Positions 8,918-17,693 of a stretch of 64,000 nucleotides of DNA are shown in pieces. The notes below the pieces were generated by a model that was not told where the DNA came from, did not search any database, and saw only the letters and a program-made list of their open reading frames with translations. The stretch is from DAOTXL01 sp034435455 (GTDB lineage Bacteria > Chloroflexota > Anaerolineae > JAAYZQ01): the NCBI GenBank assembly GCA_034435455.1, contig DAOTXL010000123.1, positions 66,945 through 130,944 of the forward strand, written 5' to 3'. Position 1 is the first letter of the stretch. Every line of letters begins with the position of its first letter. The position numbers and the translations under genes are program-made.

Positions 8918-9010
8918 AGTCTGTCCGAACAACAGGCGTAGGACAGCCTTTTCAGACTATCCGGGCAGGCTTTCCAGCCTGCCCTCCCGATTTTTCGAAC
9001 AGGCTTTTAG
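8916..9010. repeat. Foldback element, family with AGAGCCTGTCTGAAAA-like ends
   Basis: A roughly 95-base element in the ccmE-ccmF gap begins AGAGTCTGTCCGAA and has a perfect internal hairpin with arms GGGCAGGCT and AGCCTGCCC. Related sequences occur at 26621-26785 and, with a different core, at 25005-25115. The ccmE stop codon lies in its first bases. Confidence 0.55.
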
Positions 9011-9024
9011 CGGGGCAGAGTGAG

Positions 9025-11001
9025 TTGATCCTGGCAGATATCGGGTATGGCGCATTGCTGCTGACACTCGCCGTCGCGGCCTGGGCGGCCATCGCTGCAC
9101 TGATGGGAGCGCAGAGCCATCGGCCTGAACTGGTTGCCAGCGCGCGGAATGGGTTGCTGGTCACGGCCGGACTCTCCACCCTGGCCGTTGTGGTGCTGCT
9201 GATCCTGTTGTTGACCCACAACTTTCAGGTCCAATATGTTTACGAGCATGTGAGCAGCTACCTCGCCCCGGCCTATGTGCTGTCTGCTTTCTGGGCGGGC
9301 ATGGAAGGCTCGCAACTTCTCTGGCTGTGGATGCTGGCTCTGTTCAGCGCCCTGCTGGTGCTGGGCCGCCTGGAATCGGGTCCGGCCTGGGACCGGGAAC
9401 TGCGGCCCTATGCCATGGCGGTGCTGGCCTTTACCCAGGCGTTCCTGGCGCTGCTGCTGATCCTGCTCAGCAACCCTTTCGCGCTTTTGCCGACGGCACC
9501 CGCGGAGGGGGTCGGCCTGAACCCGCTGCTCCAGAATGTGGGGATGATCCTCCATCCGCCCATCATCTTTGCGGCCTATGCCCTGTGGACCATCCCCTTT
9601 GCCTACGCCTTTGCGGCCCTGGTCACAGGCCAACCGGACGCGGCCTGGCTGCGGGGCACGCGGCGCTGGACCTTGGCCGCCTGGGCCTCGTTGGGCATCG
9701 GCATCCTGGTCGGTGCCTGGTGGGCCTACCTGGAGTTGGGGTGGGGGGGCTACTGGGGCTGGGACCCGGTCGAAAACTCTTCCTTCATCCCCTGGTTGGT
9801 GGGGACCGCTTTTGTCCACTCGGCCATCATCCAGGAGCGGCGGGACATGTTCCGTGCCTGGAGCGTGTTGTTGGCGGCCTTGACCTTTGCCCTGACCCTG
9901 TTTGCCACCTTCATCACCCGGTCGGGCCTGATCCAATCGGTGCACGCCTTTGCCGCGTCGCCCATCGGCTGGTATTACCTGGGGTACATCGGCCTGGTGT
10001 TGGCCGTGACCATCGGCCTGGTGCTGGCCCGGCGGCGGGAACTGGCAGGCAAGGGGGAACTGGGCGACCTGCTTTCGCGGGAGTTTGTCTTTTTAATCGC
10101 CAACCTGCTCTTTTTGGGGTCGGCGGCGGCGGTGTTGTTGGGCACCCTCTGGCCGACCTTTACCGAGGCGGTGCGCGGCGTGGCCAGCAGCCTCGCCCCG
10201 GAGAACTATAACCGCTTCATGGGCCCCCTGGGGCTGGTGATGGTGCTGCTCATCGGCCTCTGTCCGTTGATGGATTGGCGCAGGGTCCGCCTCGAGCGCC
10301 TGTTGCGCAATCTGTGGGTCCAAACCCTGGTCGCCATCGTCACTGCCCTGCTGTTGACCCTGCTCGGCTACCGTGAGGTGTGGGCCGTGGTCTCGTTCAC
10401 GATCACGGCCTTTGTAGCCGCCACCGTGCTCCTGCAACTGGCTCAGGGCATCGTCGCCTCCGTGAGGAGGGCGGGGGAGAACCCCGTTGTGGCCGCGGCG
10501 CGGGCCATCGGCAGCAATCGGCGGCGCTACGGGGGCCAGCTCATCCACTTTTCGATCCTGCTCATCGTCATGGGCATCACCGGCTCCCAGGCCTATCAAA
10601 CCGAGGTGCAGGTGGCCCTGGCCACCGGTGAGTCGGTGGAAGTGCAGGGCTATATCCTGACCTACACCGACTATGTCTTTCGGCGGATCGAAGAGAACGG
10701 CAACAAGGTGCTGAACGAGGCGGTGGTGGAGGTTTACCGGGGAGGGCGCAAGGTGACCACGGTCCGGCCCCAACGCAACCTGCACAGCAACGCGCAAGGG
10801 GCCGTGACCGAAGTCGCGTTGCGCTCCAACCTGAAAGAGGACCTGTACCTGATCCTGGCCGGCCTGGAGGCCAATGGGCTGGCGGCGTTCCAGGTGCTGA
10901 TCAATCCGCTGGTCATCTGGCTGTGGATTGGGGGGGCAGTGATGATCGCCGGCACCCTGATCGTCGCCTGGCCGGCCCGCCGACCGGGGAGGCAGCCATG
11001 A
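9025..11001 (+). CDS. ccmF: Cytochrome c heme lyase subunit CcmF
   Basis: 658 residues, multi-pass membrane protein of the heme-handling family. The tryptophan-rich WWD signature is visible as GGYWGWDPVENSSFIPWL (about 240-257), where heme meets apocytochrome. A large exported C-terminal loop precedes the last two membrane helices. The start is taken as TTG 9025 behind a G-rich stretch; no ATG gives a better N-terminus. It overlaps the next gene by four bases (ATGA). CcmF works with CcmH to ligate heme to CxxCH motifs; no ccmH gene is in the window. Confidence 0.92.
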   Translation: MILADIGYGALLLTLAVAAWAAIAALMGAQSHRPELVASARNGLLVTAGLSTLAVVVLLILLLTHNFQVQYVYEHVSSYLAPAYVLSAFWAGMEGSQLLWLWMLALFSALLVLGRLESGPAWDRELRPYAMAVLAFTQAFLALLLILLSNPFALLPTAPAEGVGLNPLLQNVGMILHPPIIFAAYALWTIPFAYAFAALVTGQPDAAWLRGTRRWTLAAWASLGIGILVGAWWAYLELGWGGYWGWDPVENSSFIPWLVGTAFVHSAIIQERRDMFRAWSVLLAALTFALTLFATFITRSGLIQSVHAFAASPIGWYYLGYIGLVLAVTIGLVLARRRELAGKGELGDLLSREFVFLIANLLFLGSAAAVLLGTLWPTFTEAVRGVASSLAPENYNRFMGPLGLVMVLLIGLCPLMDWRRVRLERLLRNLWVQTLVAIVTALLLTLLGYREVWAVVSFTITAFVAATVLLQLAQGIVASVRRAGENPVVAAARAIGSNRRRYGGQLIHFSILLIVMGITGSQAYQTEVQVALATGESVEVQGYILTYTDYVFRRIEENGNKVLNEAVVEVYRGGRKVTTVRPQRNLHSNAQGAVTEVALRSNLKEDLYLILAGLEANGLAAFQVLINPLVIWLWIGGAVMIAGTLIVAWPARRPGRQP

Positions 11002-11351
11002 GCCTGGTCGTCTTTTTGTTGCTGGCGGCGCTCTCGGCGGTGGTTGTCGCCTATCCCCTTTTGCCGGGGCGCACGCCCCAGATGGACGCTCCCTCCCTCA
11101 CCGACGCCGATATCGAGCAGGCGGTGCGTCGGCTGCGCCGCGCCCGGCGTGTGGACAGAGGCCGGCTTGCCTGTCCTGCCTGCGGCCACGCCTGCCGGCC
11201 GGAAGACCGCTTCTGTGTGAGCTGCGGCAGCGCATTGCCCCCCGCGACCCCGGTCGGGACGGTGTGCCCGGCCTGCGGCGCGGATGTGCGTGCCGGGGAC
11301 CGGTTTTGCGCCCGGTGCGGCCAGGTCCTGTCTGCCGAGGAGGTGGCCTGA
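10998..11351 (+). CDS. Small membrane protein with tandem zinc ribbons, in ccm operon
   Basis: 117 residues: an N-terminal membrane helix (about 3-20), a charged helix with a PSLTDADIEQAVRRLRRAR segment, and two zinc ribbons with four CPxCG/CxxCG knuckles (CPACGHAC, CVSCGS, CPACGA, CARCGQ). ATG 10998 overlaps the ccmF stop, and its own TGA overlaps the next ATG, so it is translationally coupled on both sides. It is in the position of CcmH/CcmI in other operons and its helix recalls short CcmI-type N-termini, but it has no CcmH LRCxxC motif. Zinc binding is inferred. Confidence 0.8.
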   Translation: MSLVVFLLLAALSAVVVAYPLLPGRTPQMDAPSLTDADIEQAVRRLRRARRVDRGRLACPACGHACRPEDRFCVSCGSALPPATPVGTVCPACGADVRAGDRFCARCGQVLSAEEVA

Positions 11352-12580
11352 TGCGAGATCGGCGAACCATCCGCCGCCAGGTGGGTCTGAGGATGCTGTG
11401 GCTGCTGCTCCTCCCGGCGTTAGCCGTGGGGGTCCAGGCCCAGGGAGAGGGCATCCTCAGCGGCCAGGTCATCAACGGGACTGCAGGGGGCGCGGCGATA
11501 GGGGCGGGCATCCCTGTCACCCTGCGCATCCTGCGGGACGGTTCAGAGGCAGGCAGGCTCGAGACCACAACCGAAGCCGATGGCAGCTTTCGTTTCGAGG
11601 GGCTGGACCCCGATCCGGCCCTGGAATATCGGCTCGAAGCGACCTATCGGGGGGCGATCAACAGCCATCCCGAACCGCTTCAGTTTGAGGAGGGCCAGAC
11701 AAGTCTCGAAGCCACCTTGACCGTATACGAAACGACGGCCGATGCCGACGAAATTGTGGTGAACTCGGCGCACCTGATCGTCGAATCGTTTGGCCCGGTG
11801 TTGAGGATCAGCGAAATCCACCTCTTTGGCAACCAGGGCGACCGGCTGTACATCGGTCAGGCGGAAGGGGAGGCAGCCCGCACCCTCTTTATTCCGCTGC
11901 CGGCCGGCGCGGTGGGGCTGGCCGTTCAGGATGAGCAACAGCCCGGCCGTTTCGTCCAGGTGGAAGGAGGCCTCTGGGATAGCAAGCCTGTGCCGCCGGG
12001 CCGGGAAACCTCCACGGCCTTTTTCTCCTACCACCTGATGGTCAGCGGCGAAACGCTCTCGCTGGAGCGAACCTTTGCCTATCCGGTGACGACGCTGAAC
12101 GTTCTGGTGGCCCAACCGGGGCCGACGTTGAGCAGCGAGCAGTTGCAGGGGGGCGGGGTGGAATCGTTCCAGGGGCAGCAGTACCGGTTCTTCTCGGCCC
12201 AGAACCTGGCAGCCGACATGCCGCTGGTCCTGAGCCTGACCGTGCAGCCGGCGGCAGCAGGCAGCCAGGGGATGCCGGGCGCTTCCGCCGAACCTGCTGG
12301 GCCGGCAGCGGGAACGACTCCGGGCAGCCAGGGGCTATTGCGCGGGATCGGGCTGGGCCTGGCCTTGTTGGCGGCGTTGGGCGCGGCGGTCTATCCTTTC
12401 ACCGTCCGCCGGGAGGGGCGGCGGCCGGCGGGCGCTCCCGGCCCGCTGACGACCCCCACCGCCCGGCGATTGCTGGCCGACCTGGCCGATCTGGAGGAGT
12501 CGTTCGAGGCCGGTCAGGTGAGCGAGGACCGGTTCCAGCAACGTCGGGTGGAAATCTACCAGGCGCTCAAGGCCCTGTGA
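11351..12580 (+). CDS. Extracytoplasmic Cna-B/carboxypeptidase-regulatory-like protein in ccm operon
   Basis: 409 residues from ATG 11351, which overlaps the preceding stop. A signal peptide (about 12-32) is followed by a transthyretin-like beta domain with TEADGSFRFEGLD, typical of Cna-B or carboxypeptidase-regulatory folds. A second beta domain follows, then a membrane helix (about 335-360) and a cytosolic tail ending in a short helical hairpin resembling SHOCT/CcmI-type tails (LADLEESFEAGQVSEDRF). The TGA overlaps the start region of ccmA. It is probably an accessory factor of the heme-ligation complex, although no such role is established for the family. Confidence 0.75.
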   Translation: MRDRRTIRRQVGLRMLWLLLLPALAVGVQAQGEGILSGQVINGTAGGAAIGAGIPVTLRILRDGSEAGRLETTTEADGSFRFEGLDPDPALEYRLEATYRGAINSHPEPLQFEEGQTSLEATLTVYETTADADEIVVNSAHLIVESFGPVLRISEIHLFGNQGDRLYIGQAEGEAARTLFIPLPAGAVGLAVQDEQQPGRFVQVEGGLWDSKPVPPGRETSTAFFSYHLMVSGETLSLERTFAYPVTTLNVLVAQPGPTLSSEQLQGGGVESFQGQQYRFFSAQNLAADMPLVLSLTVQPAAAGSQGMPGASAEPAGPAAGTTPGSQGLLRGIGLGLALLAALGAAVYPFTVRREGRRPAGAPGPLTTPTARRLLADLADLEESFEAGQVSEDRFQQRRVEIYQALKAL

Positions 12581-12582
12581 CC

Positions 12583-13305
12583 ATGGCAGCGAATTCGGCA
12601 GCGGCGATTCAGGTGCGTCAGGTCACCAAAGCCTTTGGCCATCAGGTGGCCCTGCGCGGCGTGGACCTCTCTGTCGCAGAGGGCGAGTTCCTGGCCCTTT
12701 TTGGCCCCAACGGGGCGGGCAAGACCACGCTGCTGCGCATCATCGCGTCGCTGACGCGCCCCACTTCGGGGACGGTTCACCTGCGCGGCCAGGACCTGGG
12801 CCAATCGTCCCCGGCAGTGCGGCGGCAGATCGGCCTGATCTCGCACAACCCTCTGCTCTATGGCGACCTGACCCCCGACGAGAACCTGCGCTTCTTCGCC
12901 CGGCTGTACGACCTGGCCGATGCCGGGGCGCGCATCACTGCTGTCCTGGAGCAGGTAGGGCTGACAGCCCGGCGGCGCGACCCGGTGCGCACCCTTTCCC
13001 GGGGCATGGTGCAGCGGCTGTCCATCGCCCGCGCCATCCTGCACGATCCGGCCATTATGCTCTTCGACGAACCCTACACCGGCCTGGACCTGCAGGCAGC
13101 CGACATGTTGCGCGAGGTGCTGCAAGGGCTGGCGGCTGCGAACCGGACCGTGATCCTGACCACCCACAGTCTGGAACAGGGGCTGGAGATGTGCAACCGG
13201 GTAGCCATCCTGCACAAAGGCAGGGTGGCCTGGCAGGGGGAGCGCGCCGGGCTCGACCTGGCAGGGGTGAAGGAGATCTATCGAGAGGTGGTGAGTAAAA
13301 CGTAA
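12583..13305 (+). CDS. ccmA: Heme exporter ABC ATPase CcmA
   Basis: About 240 residues with a single ABC domain: Walker A GPNGAGKTT (about 43-51), signature LSRGMVQRLSIARA, Walker B IMLFDEP and the H-loop in LTTHS. Position between the accessory gene and ccmB, and the SLTRPTSGTV-like insert, fit CcmA. With CcmB, CcmC and CcmD it forms the complex that uses ATP to release holo-CcmE. GTG 12577 is an alternative start two codons upstream. Confidence 0.92.
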   Translation: MAANSAAAIQVRQVTKAFGHQVALRGVDLSVAEGEFLALFGPNGAGKTTLLRIIASLTRPTSGTVHLRGQDLGQSSPAVRRQIGLISHNPLLYGDLTPDENLRFFARLYDLADAGARITAVLEQVGLTARRRDPVRTLSRGMVQRLSIARAILHDPAIMLFDEPYTGLDLQAADMLREVLQGLAAANRTVILTTHSLEQGLEMCNRVAILHKGRVAWQGERAGLDLAGVKEIYREVVSKT

Positions 13306-13318
13306 TGAGTAAAGCGTA

Positions 13319-13996
13319 ATGAGGTATCTGCGCCAGGTTCTTGCTATTGTCTGGAAGGATATCGTTGCCGAACTCCGCACCAAAGAGATGTTCAGCGCCA
13401 TGTTTGTCTTTGGGGTGCTGGTCATCGTCATGTTCAACTTTGCCTTCGACCTGCGGGTCAGCGGCGAGCGGGTGCGCCAGGTCGCGCCGGGGGCGTTGTG
13501 GGTGGCCTTTGCCTTCGCCGGGTTGCTGGGGCTGAACCGGGCCTTTGTGCTGGAGCGGGATCGCGGCTGTCTGGAGGGCCTGTTGCTGGCCCCGATGGAC
13601 CCCACGGCCATCTACTTCGGCAAGATGATCTCGACGGTGCTGTTCATGCTCGTCGTCGAGGCCATCCTGTTGCCGGTGTTCACCGCCTTTTTCGGCGTCA
13701 ACCTGTTCGACCCGCGGCTGGCGCTCGTCGCGCTGTTGGGCACCTTGGGCTTTGCCGGGGTGGGCACCTTGTTGTCGGCGATGACGGCCCAGACGCGGGC
13801 GCGCGAGGTGTTGCTGCCCATCCTCCTGCTGCCGGTAGCCGCTCCGGTGCTCATTGCCGCCGTCAAGGCTACGGCCGGCATCCTCGATGGGCTGACGTTG
13901 GGTGAGATCGCCCGCTGGTTGCAACTGCTGGGAGCATTCGCGGCGATCTTTCCGGCGGCGGCGCTCATGACATTCGACTTTCTGGTCAGAGAGTGA
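13319..13996 (+). CDS. ccmB: Heme exporter membrane subunit CcmB
   Basis: 225 residues with about six membrane helices and the CcmB N-terminus VWKDIVAELRTKEMFSAM, plus the conserved LNRAFVLERDRGCLEGLLLAP segment. It follows ccmA by 13 bases. The short direct repeat GTAATGAGTAAA just before the ATG is a minor oddity that duplicates a possible start. Confidence 0.92.
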   Translation: MRYLRQVLAIVWKDIVAELRTKEMFSAMFVFGVLVIVMFNFAFDLRVSGERVRQVAPGALWVAFAFAGLLGLNRAFVLERDRGCLEGLLLAPMDPTAIYFGKMISTVLFMLVVEAILLPVFTAFFGVNLFDPRLALVALLGTLGFAGVGTLLSAMTAQTRAREVLLPILLLPVAAPVLIAAVKATAGILDGLTLGEIARWLQLLGAFAAIFPAAALMTFDFLVRE

Positions 13997-14079
13997 TGGA
14001 AAAGCCTGGCCTCTCGAAAAAGCCGGACCGGGGATGAAACCACCGGCTCCCCGGTGCATCAAAAGGGGTGGGTGGAAGG

Positions 14080-14775
14080 ATGAAGCGACGGAACGATACC
14101 GGATTGATTGTGTTGACGGCCCTCAGCGCCGCGCTGATGATGGTCGCCCTCTACCTGGCCCTGGCCGGCGCGCCGGAGGCCAACCTCAAGAGCGCCACCG
14201 GCCGCTATGTCCAGCGGATCATCTACTTCCACATCTCCACCGCTTGGGTCGGCTTTCTGGCATTTTTTGTGACCTTTGGGGCAGGGGTGGGGTACCTGCG
14301 CACCCGACAACGCCGCTGGGATATCGTGGCCCTGGCTTCGGCGGAGATCGGCACGGCCTTTATGCTCGGCGTGTTGCTCAGCGGCTCCCTCTGGGCCAGG
14401 CCGGCCTGGGGAGTGTGGTGGGTCTGGGATGAGCGCCTGACCATCTCCCTCCTCCAATTTCTGGTCTACGTGGGCTACCTGATGCTCCGCAACGCGGTCG
14501 AGGACCCGGCCCGGCGGGCGCGTTTTGCGGCCGTGTACGGCATCGTCGCCTTTATCTCGGTGCCGATCAATTTTATCGCCATCCGCCTGTGGCGGACGCA
14601 GCATCCGCTGATGTTCGGCGCCGAACAAGGGGGCTTGAGCCCGGACATGATGTTTGCCTTTTTCTTTTGCCTGATTACCTTCACCCTATGGTACATCACC
14701 CTGCTGAACCACCGCATCCGGCTGGAGCAGTTGCGGGAGGGGGTGGAGCGGTTGAGACAGCAGATGATGAGCTGA
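14080..14775 (+). CDS. ccmC: Heme-delivery protein CcmC
   Basis: 231 residues, six membrane helices, with the heme-handling signature as WGVWWVWDERLT and conserved His residues in FHISTAWVG and TQHPLMF. CcmC attaches heme to CcmE. A short hairpin (CACCGG/CCGGTG, 14041-14056) lies in the 83-base gap after ccmB. GTG 14068 is an alternative start. Confidence 0.93.
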   Translation: MKRRNDTGLIVLTALSAALMMVALYLALAGAPEANLKSATGRYVQRIIYFHISTAWVGFLAFFVTFGAGVGYLRTRQRRWDIVALASAEIGTAFMLGVLLSGSLWARPAWGVWWVWDERLTISLLQFLVYVGYLMLRNAVEDPARRARFAAVYGIVAFISVPINFIAIRLWRTQHPLMFGAEQGGLSPDMMFAFFFCLITFTLWYITLLNHRIRLEQLREGVERLRQQMMS

Positions 14776-14790
14776 CAGAAAGGAGCGACT

Positions 14791-14934
14791 ATGGGCTATC
14801 TGATAGCAGCTTACGCCATCTTGTGGGCCATTTCCTTCGGGCTGGTGTTCAGCCTGGTGGCACGCCAGCGCCGGCTGGAAGCCGACCTGGAGGCGCTGCG
14901 CCAGGCGGTTGAGGAAAGGCCATCCCCCTCATGA
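14791..14934 (+). CDS. ccmD: CcmD-like small membrane protein
   Basis: A 47-residue protein starting at ATG 14791 behind AAAGGAG. It has the CcmD layout: one membrane helix (YLIAAYAILWAISFGLVFSL) followed by an arginine-rich turn and an acidic amphipathic helix (LEADLEALRQAVEE). CcmD helps release holo-CcmE from the CcmABC complex. It sits directly after ccmC as usual, and its TGA overlaps the ATG of the following ccdA-like gene. Confidence 0.85.
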   Translation: MGYLIAAYAILWAISFGLVFSLVARQRRLEADLEALRQAVEERPSPS

Positions 14935-15668
14935 ACAGGCGGCTGACGCTCTTTTTGCACAGCGTCTTTTTCGTGCTGGGCTTCACCGTCATCTTTGTCG
15001 CCCTGGGCGCGACAGCCACGGCCTTTGGCCGGCTGCTGCTGGGCGCTCGCCCCTGGATCCAGCGCATCGGGGGAGTTGTGGTCATCATCCTGGGGCTGCA
15101 CCTCATGGGGGTCCTCCCCATTCCCCTGCTCTACTCTGAAAAGCGGGCGCACCTGCCGGCCAATCCCCGGCTGGGCTATCTGTCATCCTTCCTGGTGGGC
15201 CTCTTTTTCGCCGCCGGCTGGACGCCTTGCCTGGGGCCGGTGCTGGCCACCATGCTGGCCTGGGCGGCGAGCACAACCGACCTGGGGCGAGGGGTGGTGA
15301 TGCTGACCTTCTACTCCCTCGGTTTTGGCCTGCCGTTCCTGCTGACCGGCCTGCTGTTCGACGCCGCCACCGGATGGTTGCGCCGGCTGAACCGCCATCT
15401 GCGGTTCATCTCCATCACCAGCGGCCTGCTGTTGATCGGCATCGGCCTGTTGATGCTGACCGACAGTCTGACCCGGATTGCGGGCCTGGTGGGGCCGTTC
15501 AGCCTGGAATCGCACCTGGAGCAGGCCGCCATCTCCCTGCCGATCGCTCTGCTGGCCGGGTTGCTGTCGTTCGTCTCGCCCTGTGTCCTGCCCCTGGTGC
15601 CCGCCTATCTGGGTTACATGGGGGGCACCAGTGTGCAGGGCTCAGAGCACAAGGCAGAGGGGGCGTGA
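14931..15668 (+). CDS. ccdA: CcdA-type thiol-disulfide transporter, apparently circularly permuted
   Basis: 245 residues, about six membrane helices. Both redox cysteines of the CcdA/DsbD family are present, in FFAAGWTPCLGPVLA and LLSFVSPCVLPLVPAYLGY. In ordinary CcdA the SPCVLPL helix is the first one. Here it is the last (about 205-230), while the protein begins with what is normally the second helix (FFVLGFTVIFVALGA). The 4-base overlap with ccmD leaves no room for a missing N-terminal helix. The family carries electrons from cytosolic thioredoxin to extracytoplasmic ResA/CcmG. The gene overlaps resA by one base. Confidence 0.85.
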   Translation: MNRRLTLFLHSVFFVLGFTVIFVALGATATAFGRLLLGARPWIQRIGGVVVIILGLHLMGVLPIPLLYSEKRAHLPANPRLGYLSSFLVGLFFAAGWTPCLGPVLATMLAWAASTTDLGRGVVMLTFYSLGFGLPFLLTGLLFDAATGWLRRLNRHLRFISITSGLLLIGIGLLMLTDSLTRIAGLVGPFSLESHLEQAAISLPIALLAGLLSFVSPCVLPLVPAYLGYMGGTSVQGSEHKAEGA

Positions 15669-16180
15669 TGGAAAAGGGGAAACAGGTGGCCCGATGGCTG
15701 CTGCTCCTGGCCGCCGTAGCGGGGGCCTGCAGTGGGCCGGGTTCGGCGGCGCCCGGCGGCGTCCTGGTGGGAAACCGCGCCCCCGACTTTACCCTGGAAA
15801 GTTTGCAGGGCAACCCCGTCTCCCTGAGCGACTACCGGGGCCATGTGGTCCTGGTGAACCTGTGGGCGACCTGGTGTACACCCTGCCGCGCCGAGATCCC
15901 GGACCTGGAGGCGGCATACCGGGCGCACAAGGCCGACGGCCTGGTAGTCCTCGGCGTCAATATCCAGGGCTCCCGCCAGGAGGTGCAGGCTTTTGTGCAA
16001 GAGTTCGGCATCACCTATCCGATTTTGCTGGACACCACCGGGAAGCTGTTGAACGACTATCGCGTGCGGGGCCTGCCCACCTCGATGCTCATAGATCGGA
16101 AAGGGGTGATCCAGGTGCGACACCTGGGTGTTCTGAATGCCCGCCAACTGGAGGAATATCTGGCCCCGGTCTTGCCGTAG
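15668..16180 (+). CDS. resA: ResA/CcmG-type thioredoxin-like protein
   Basis: 170 residues starting at ATG 15668, overlapping the ccdA stop. An N-terminal hydrophobic segment with a possible lipobox (AVAGAC) anchors it outside. The AhpC/TSA-like fold carries WATWCTPCRAEIP (about 68-80) and the cis-Pro motif RGLPTSM. In System I this protein reduces the CxxCH cysteines of apocytochrome c before heme attachment, taking electrons from CcdA. Confidence 0.92.
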   Translation: MEKGKQVARWLLLLAAVAGACSGPGSAAPGGVLVGNRAPDFTLESLQGNPVSLSDYRGHVVLVNLWATWCTPCRAEIPDLEAAYRAHKADGLVVLGVNIQGSRQEVQAFVQEFGITYPILLDTTGKLLNDYRVRGLPTSMLIDRKGVIQVRHLGVLNARQLEEYLAPVLP

Positions 16181-16195
16181 GGGAGGCAAAGGACA

Positions 16196-16843
16196 ATGTC
16201 GCAACCGAAACGGGTTACCGGGCGCACCCGCGACCTGGTCCTCCTGGCCGACAAGGCGATCTTGCAACTGGCCAGACGCTGGCTGGCCCTGGCCAACCTG
16301 TTCTGGGGGCTGTACGTGGCCCTGCCGCTGCTGGCCCCGCTGCTGATGGTCGCCGGCTGGACGATGCCGGCCCAGATCATCTACCTGATCTACCGGCCAG
16401 CCTGCCACCAGCGGCCGGAGCGCTCCTACTTTATCGGCGGGCCGAAAATTTATTATTCGATTGAAGAGCTGGCGGCAGCCGGCGTGGATGTGGACCCCTT
16501 TGCCCGCGCCATCGGCAACGAGACGGTGGGCTGGAAAGTGGCCTTTTGTGAGCGCGATGTGGCTATTTACGGCTCCATCTTCCTGGGAGGGCTGATCTAC
16601 GGTCTGGTGCGGCGGAAGGGGGTCGGGTGGCGGTTGCCGTTCCGCTACTACCTGCTCTTCCTGGTGCCGATGGGGGTGGACGGCACGCTCCAGCTCTTCG
16701 GCCTGTACGAAAGCACCTGGTTCCTGCGGACGATCACCGGCTCGATCTTTGGCCTGGGCTCGGTGCTGTTTGCCTATCCGTACCTGGAAGAGGGGTTTGC
16801 CGACATCCGCCGCACGGCCAGCAGCAAGCTACACCTGGCCTGA
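16196..16843 (+). CDS. DUF2085 family membrane protein
   Basis: 215 residues with four or five membrane helices and the family landmarks YRPACHQRPERSY and FCERDVAIYGS, whose Cys and His residues may bind a metal. It follows resA by 15 bases behind a GGAGG and is probably the last gene of the cytochrome c operon. Biochemical function of the family is unknown. Confidence 0.85.
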   Translation: MSQPKRVTGRTRDLVLLADKAILQLARRWLALANLFWGLYVALPLLAPLLMVAGWTMPAQIIYLIYRPACHQRPERSYFIGGPKIYYSIEELAAAGVDVDPFARAIGNETVGWKVAFCERDVAIYGSIFLGGLIYGLVRRKGVGWRLPFRYYLLFLVPMGVDGTLQLFGLYESTWFLRTITGSIFGLGSVLFAYPYLEEGFADIRRTASSKLHLA

Positions 16844-16896
16844 GGGCATGGAGCCGTTCAGGGGCCCTTCACCGGCCGCCCCCCGGTGCCTTTCGA

Positions 16897-17538
16897 TCAA
16901 AAATCGTCCGACTCTCCGATGGGGATCATGTAGTAAAATCCGTCCGGTCCTACCGCCTTTGTCAGCCTGGCCATCACCTGGCGGACGTTGTCGTAGGGGC
17001 CGGCGATAAAGAGAGGTTTGCCGTCTTTGCCCAAAGGGATCTCTTTGTCGCAGGCATCGGGATCGGCGTCGCCCAGGATCGGCTGTGCCTGGCGATAGTC
17101 GCGGTGCGGCTTGAACCCCAACCGCTCAGCATAGGCAATCCCTTCGCGGATGATTTTGGCCGCCAGGTTGAGGTCAGCCGAGATCATCTTCTGCTGGCTT
17201 TGGAGCTTCTTACGCAACTGGCCATACTCGTCCGCGTTGACCTGGTAACCAAAGGCGTTCTTGACCCCCAGGCAGCCCAGGTCTACCAGGAACACCCCCA
17301 CCCCGATCTGGCCCAGCGGGCCATGGCGCGCTATCAGGACCTGGATGATTTCGCCCGTCTCTTGCCAGTTGCTGGTGATCAGGCACTCCTTCAAGGGCCA
17401 TTGCCCGGCATCGCGGGGCAGAATGCGAGAGAGGGGAGCCTGCGAGGAGGACACCGCCCTCCGGCTGCGTTTCTGTTTCTGCCTTTCGAGCCTCTTCTGG
17501 CGTGCTTTTTGTTGCTGTTTCGAGGGCTGTCTGGCCAT
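16897..17538 (-). CDS. Conserved hypothetical protein
   Basis: 213 residues: a very basic, Gln/Lys/Arg-rich N-terminus (about 1-30), then a soluble domain with GQIGVGVFLVDLGCLGVKNAF and, near the end, LFIAGPYDN. I do not recognise a named function. The basic tail suggests contact with nucleic acid or ribosomes, which is only a guess. It is transcribed alone from a promoter at 17618-17646, convergent with the cytochrome c operon. Confidence 0.65.
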   Translation of the reverse strand: MARQPSKQQQKARQKRLERQKQKRSRRAVSSSQAPLSRILPRDAGQWPLKECLITSNWQETGEIIQVLIARHGPLGQIGVGVFLVDLGCLGVKNAFGYQVNADEYGQLRKKLQSQQKMISADLNLAAKIIREGIAYAERLGFKPHRDYRQAQPILGDADPDACDKEIPLGKDGKPLFIAGPYDNVRQVMARLTKAVGPDGFYYMIPIGESDDF

Positions 17539-17617
17539 TCTGGTTCCCCTTTACCCACAGATTCACCCCCATCCCGCGTCGAGCGAGGGACGGGTGCCCG
17601 GCAACTCTACCCTCCAG

Positions 17618-17646
17618 ATTATACCACACGAGCGGAGGAATGGCAA
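17618..17646 (-). promoter_or_regulatory. Sigma70-type promoter for the 16897-17538 gene
   Basis: On the minus strand TTGCCA (17646-17641) and TATAAT (17623-17618) are 17 bases apart, about 80 bases before the ATG at 17538. Confidence 0.55.
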
Positions 17647-17657
17647 TCCCCTGCAAC

Positions 17658-17691
17658 AAAAAAGCAGGGCGGGATGGGATCCCGCCCTGCT
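17658..17691 (-). terminator. Intrinsic terminator of the LysW-KamA-ATP-grasp operon
   Basis: Arms GCAGGGCGGGA and TCCCGCCCTGC with a five-base loop (TCCCA on the minus strand), followed on the minus strand by a T6 tract. It begins three bases after the ATP-grasp stop codon. Confidence 0.8.
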
Positions 17692-17693
17692 CC

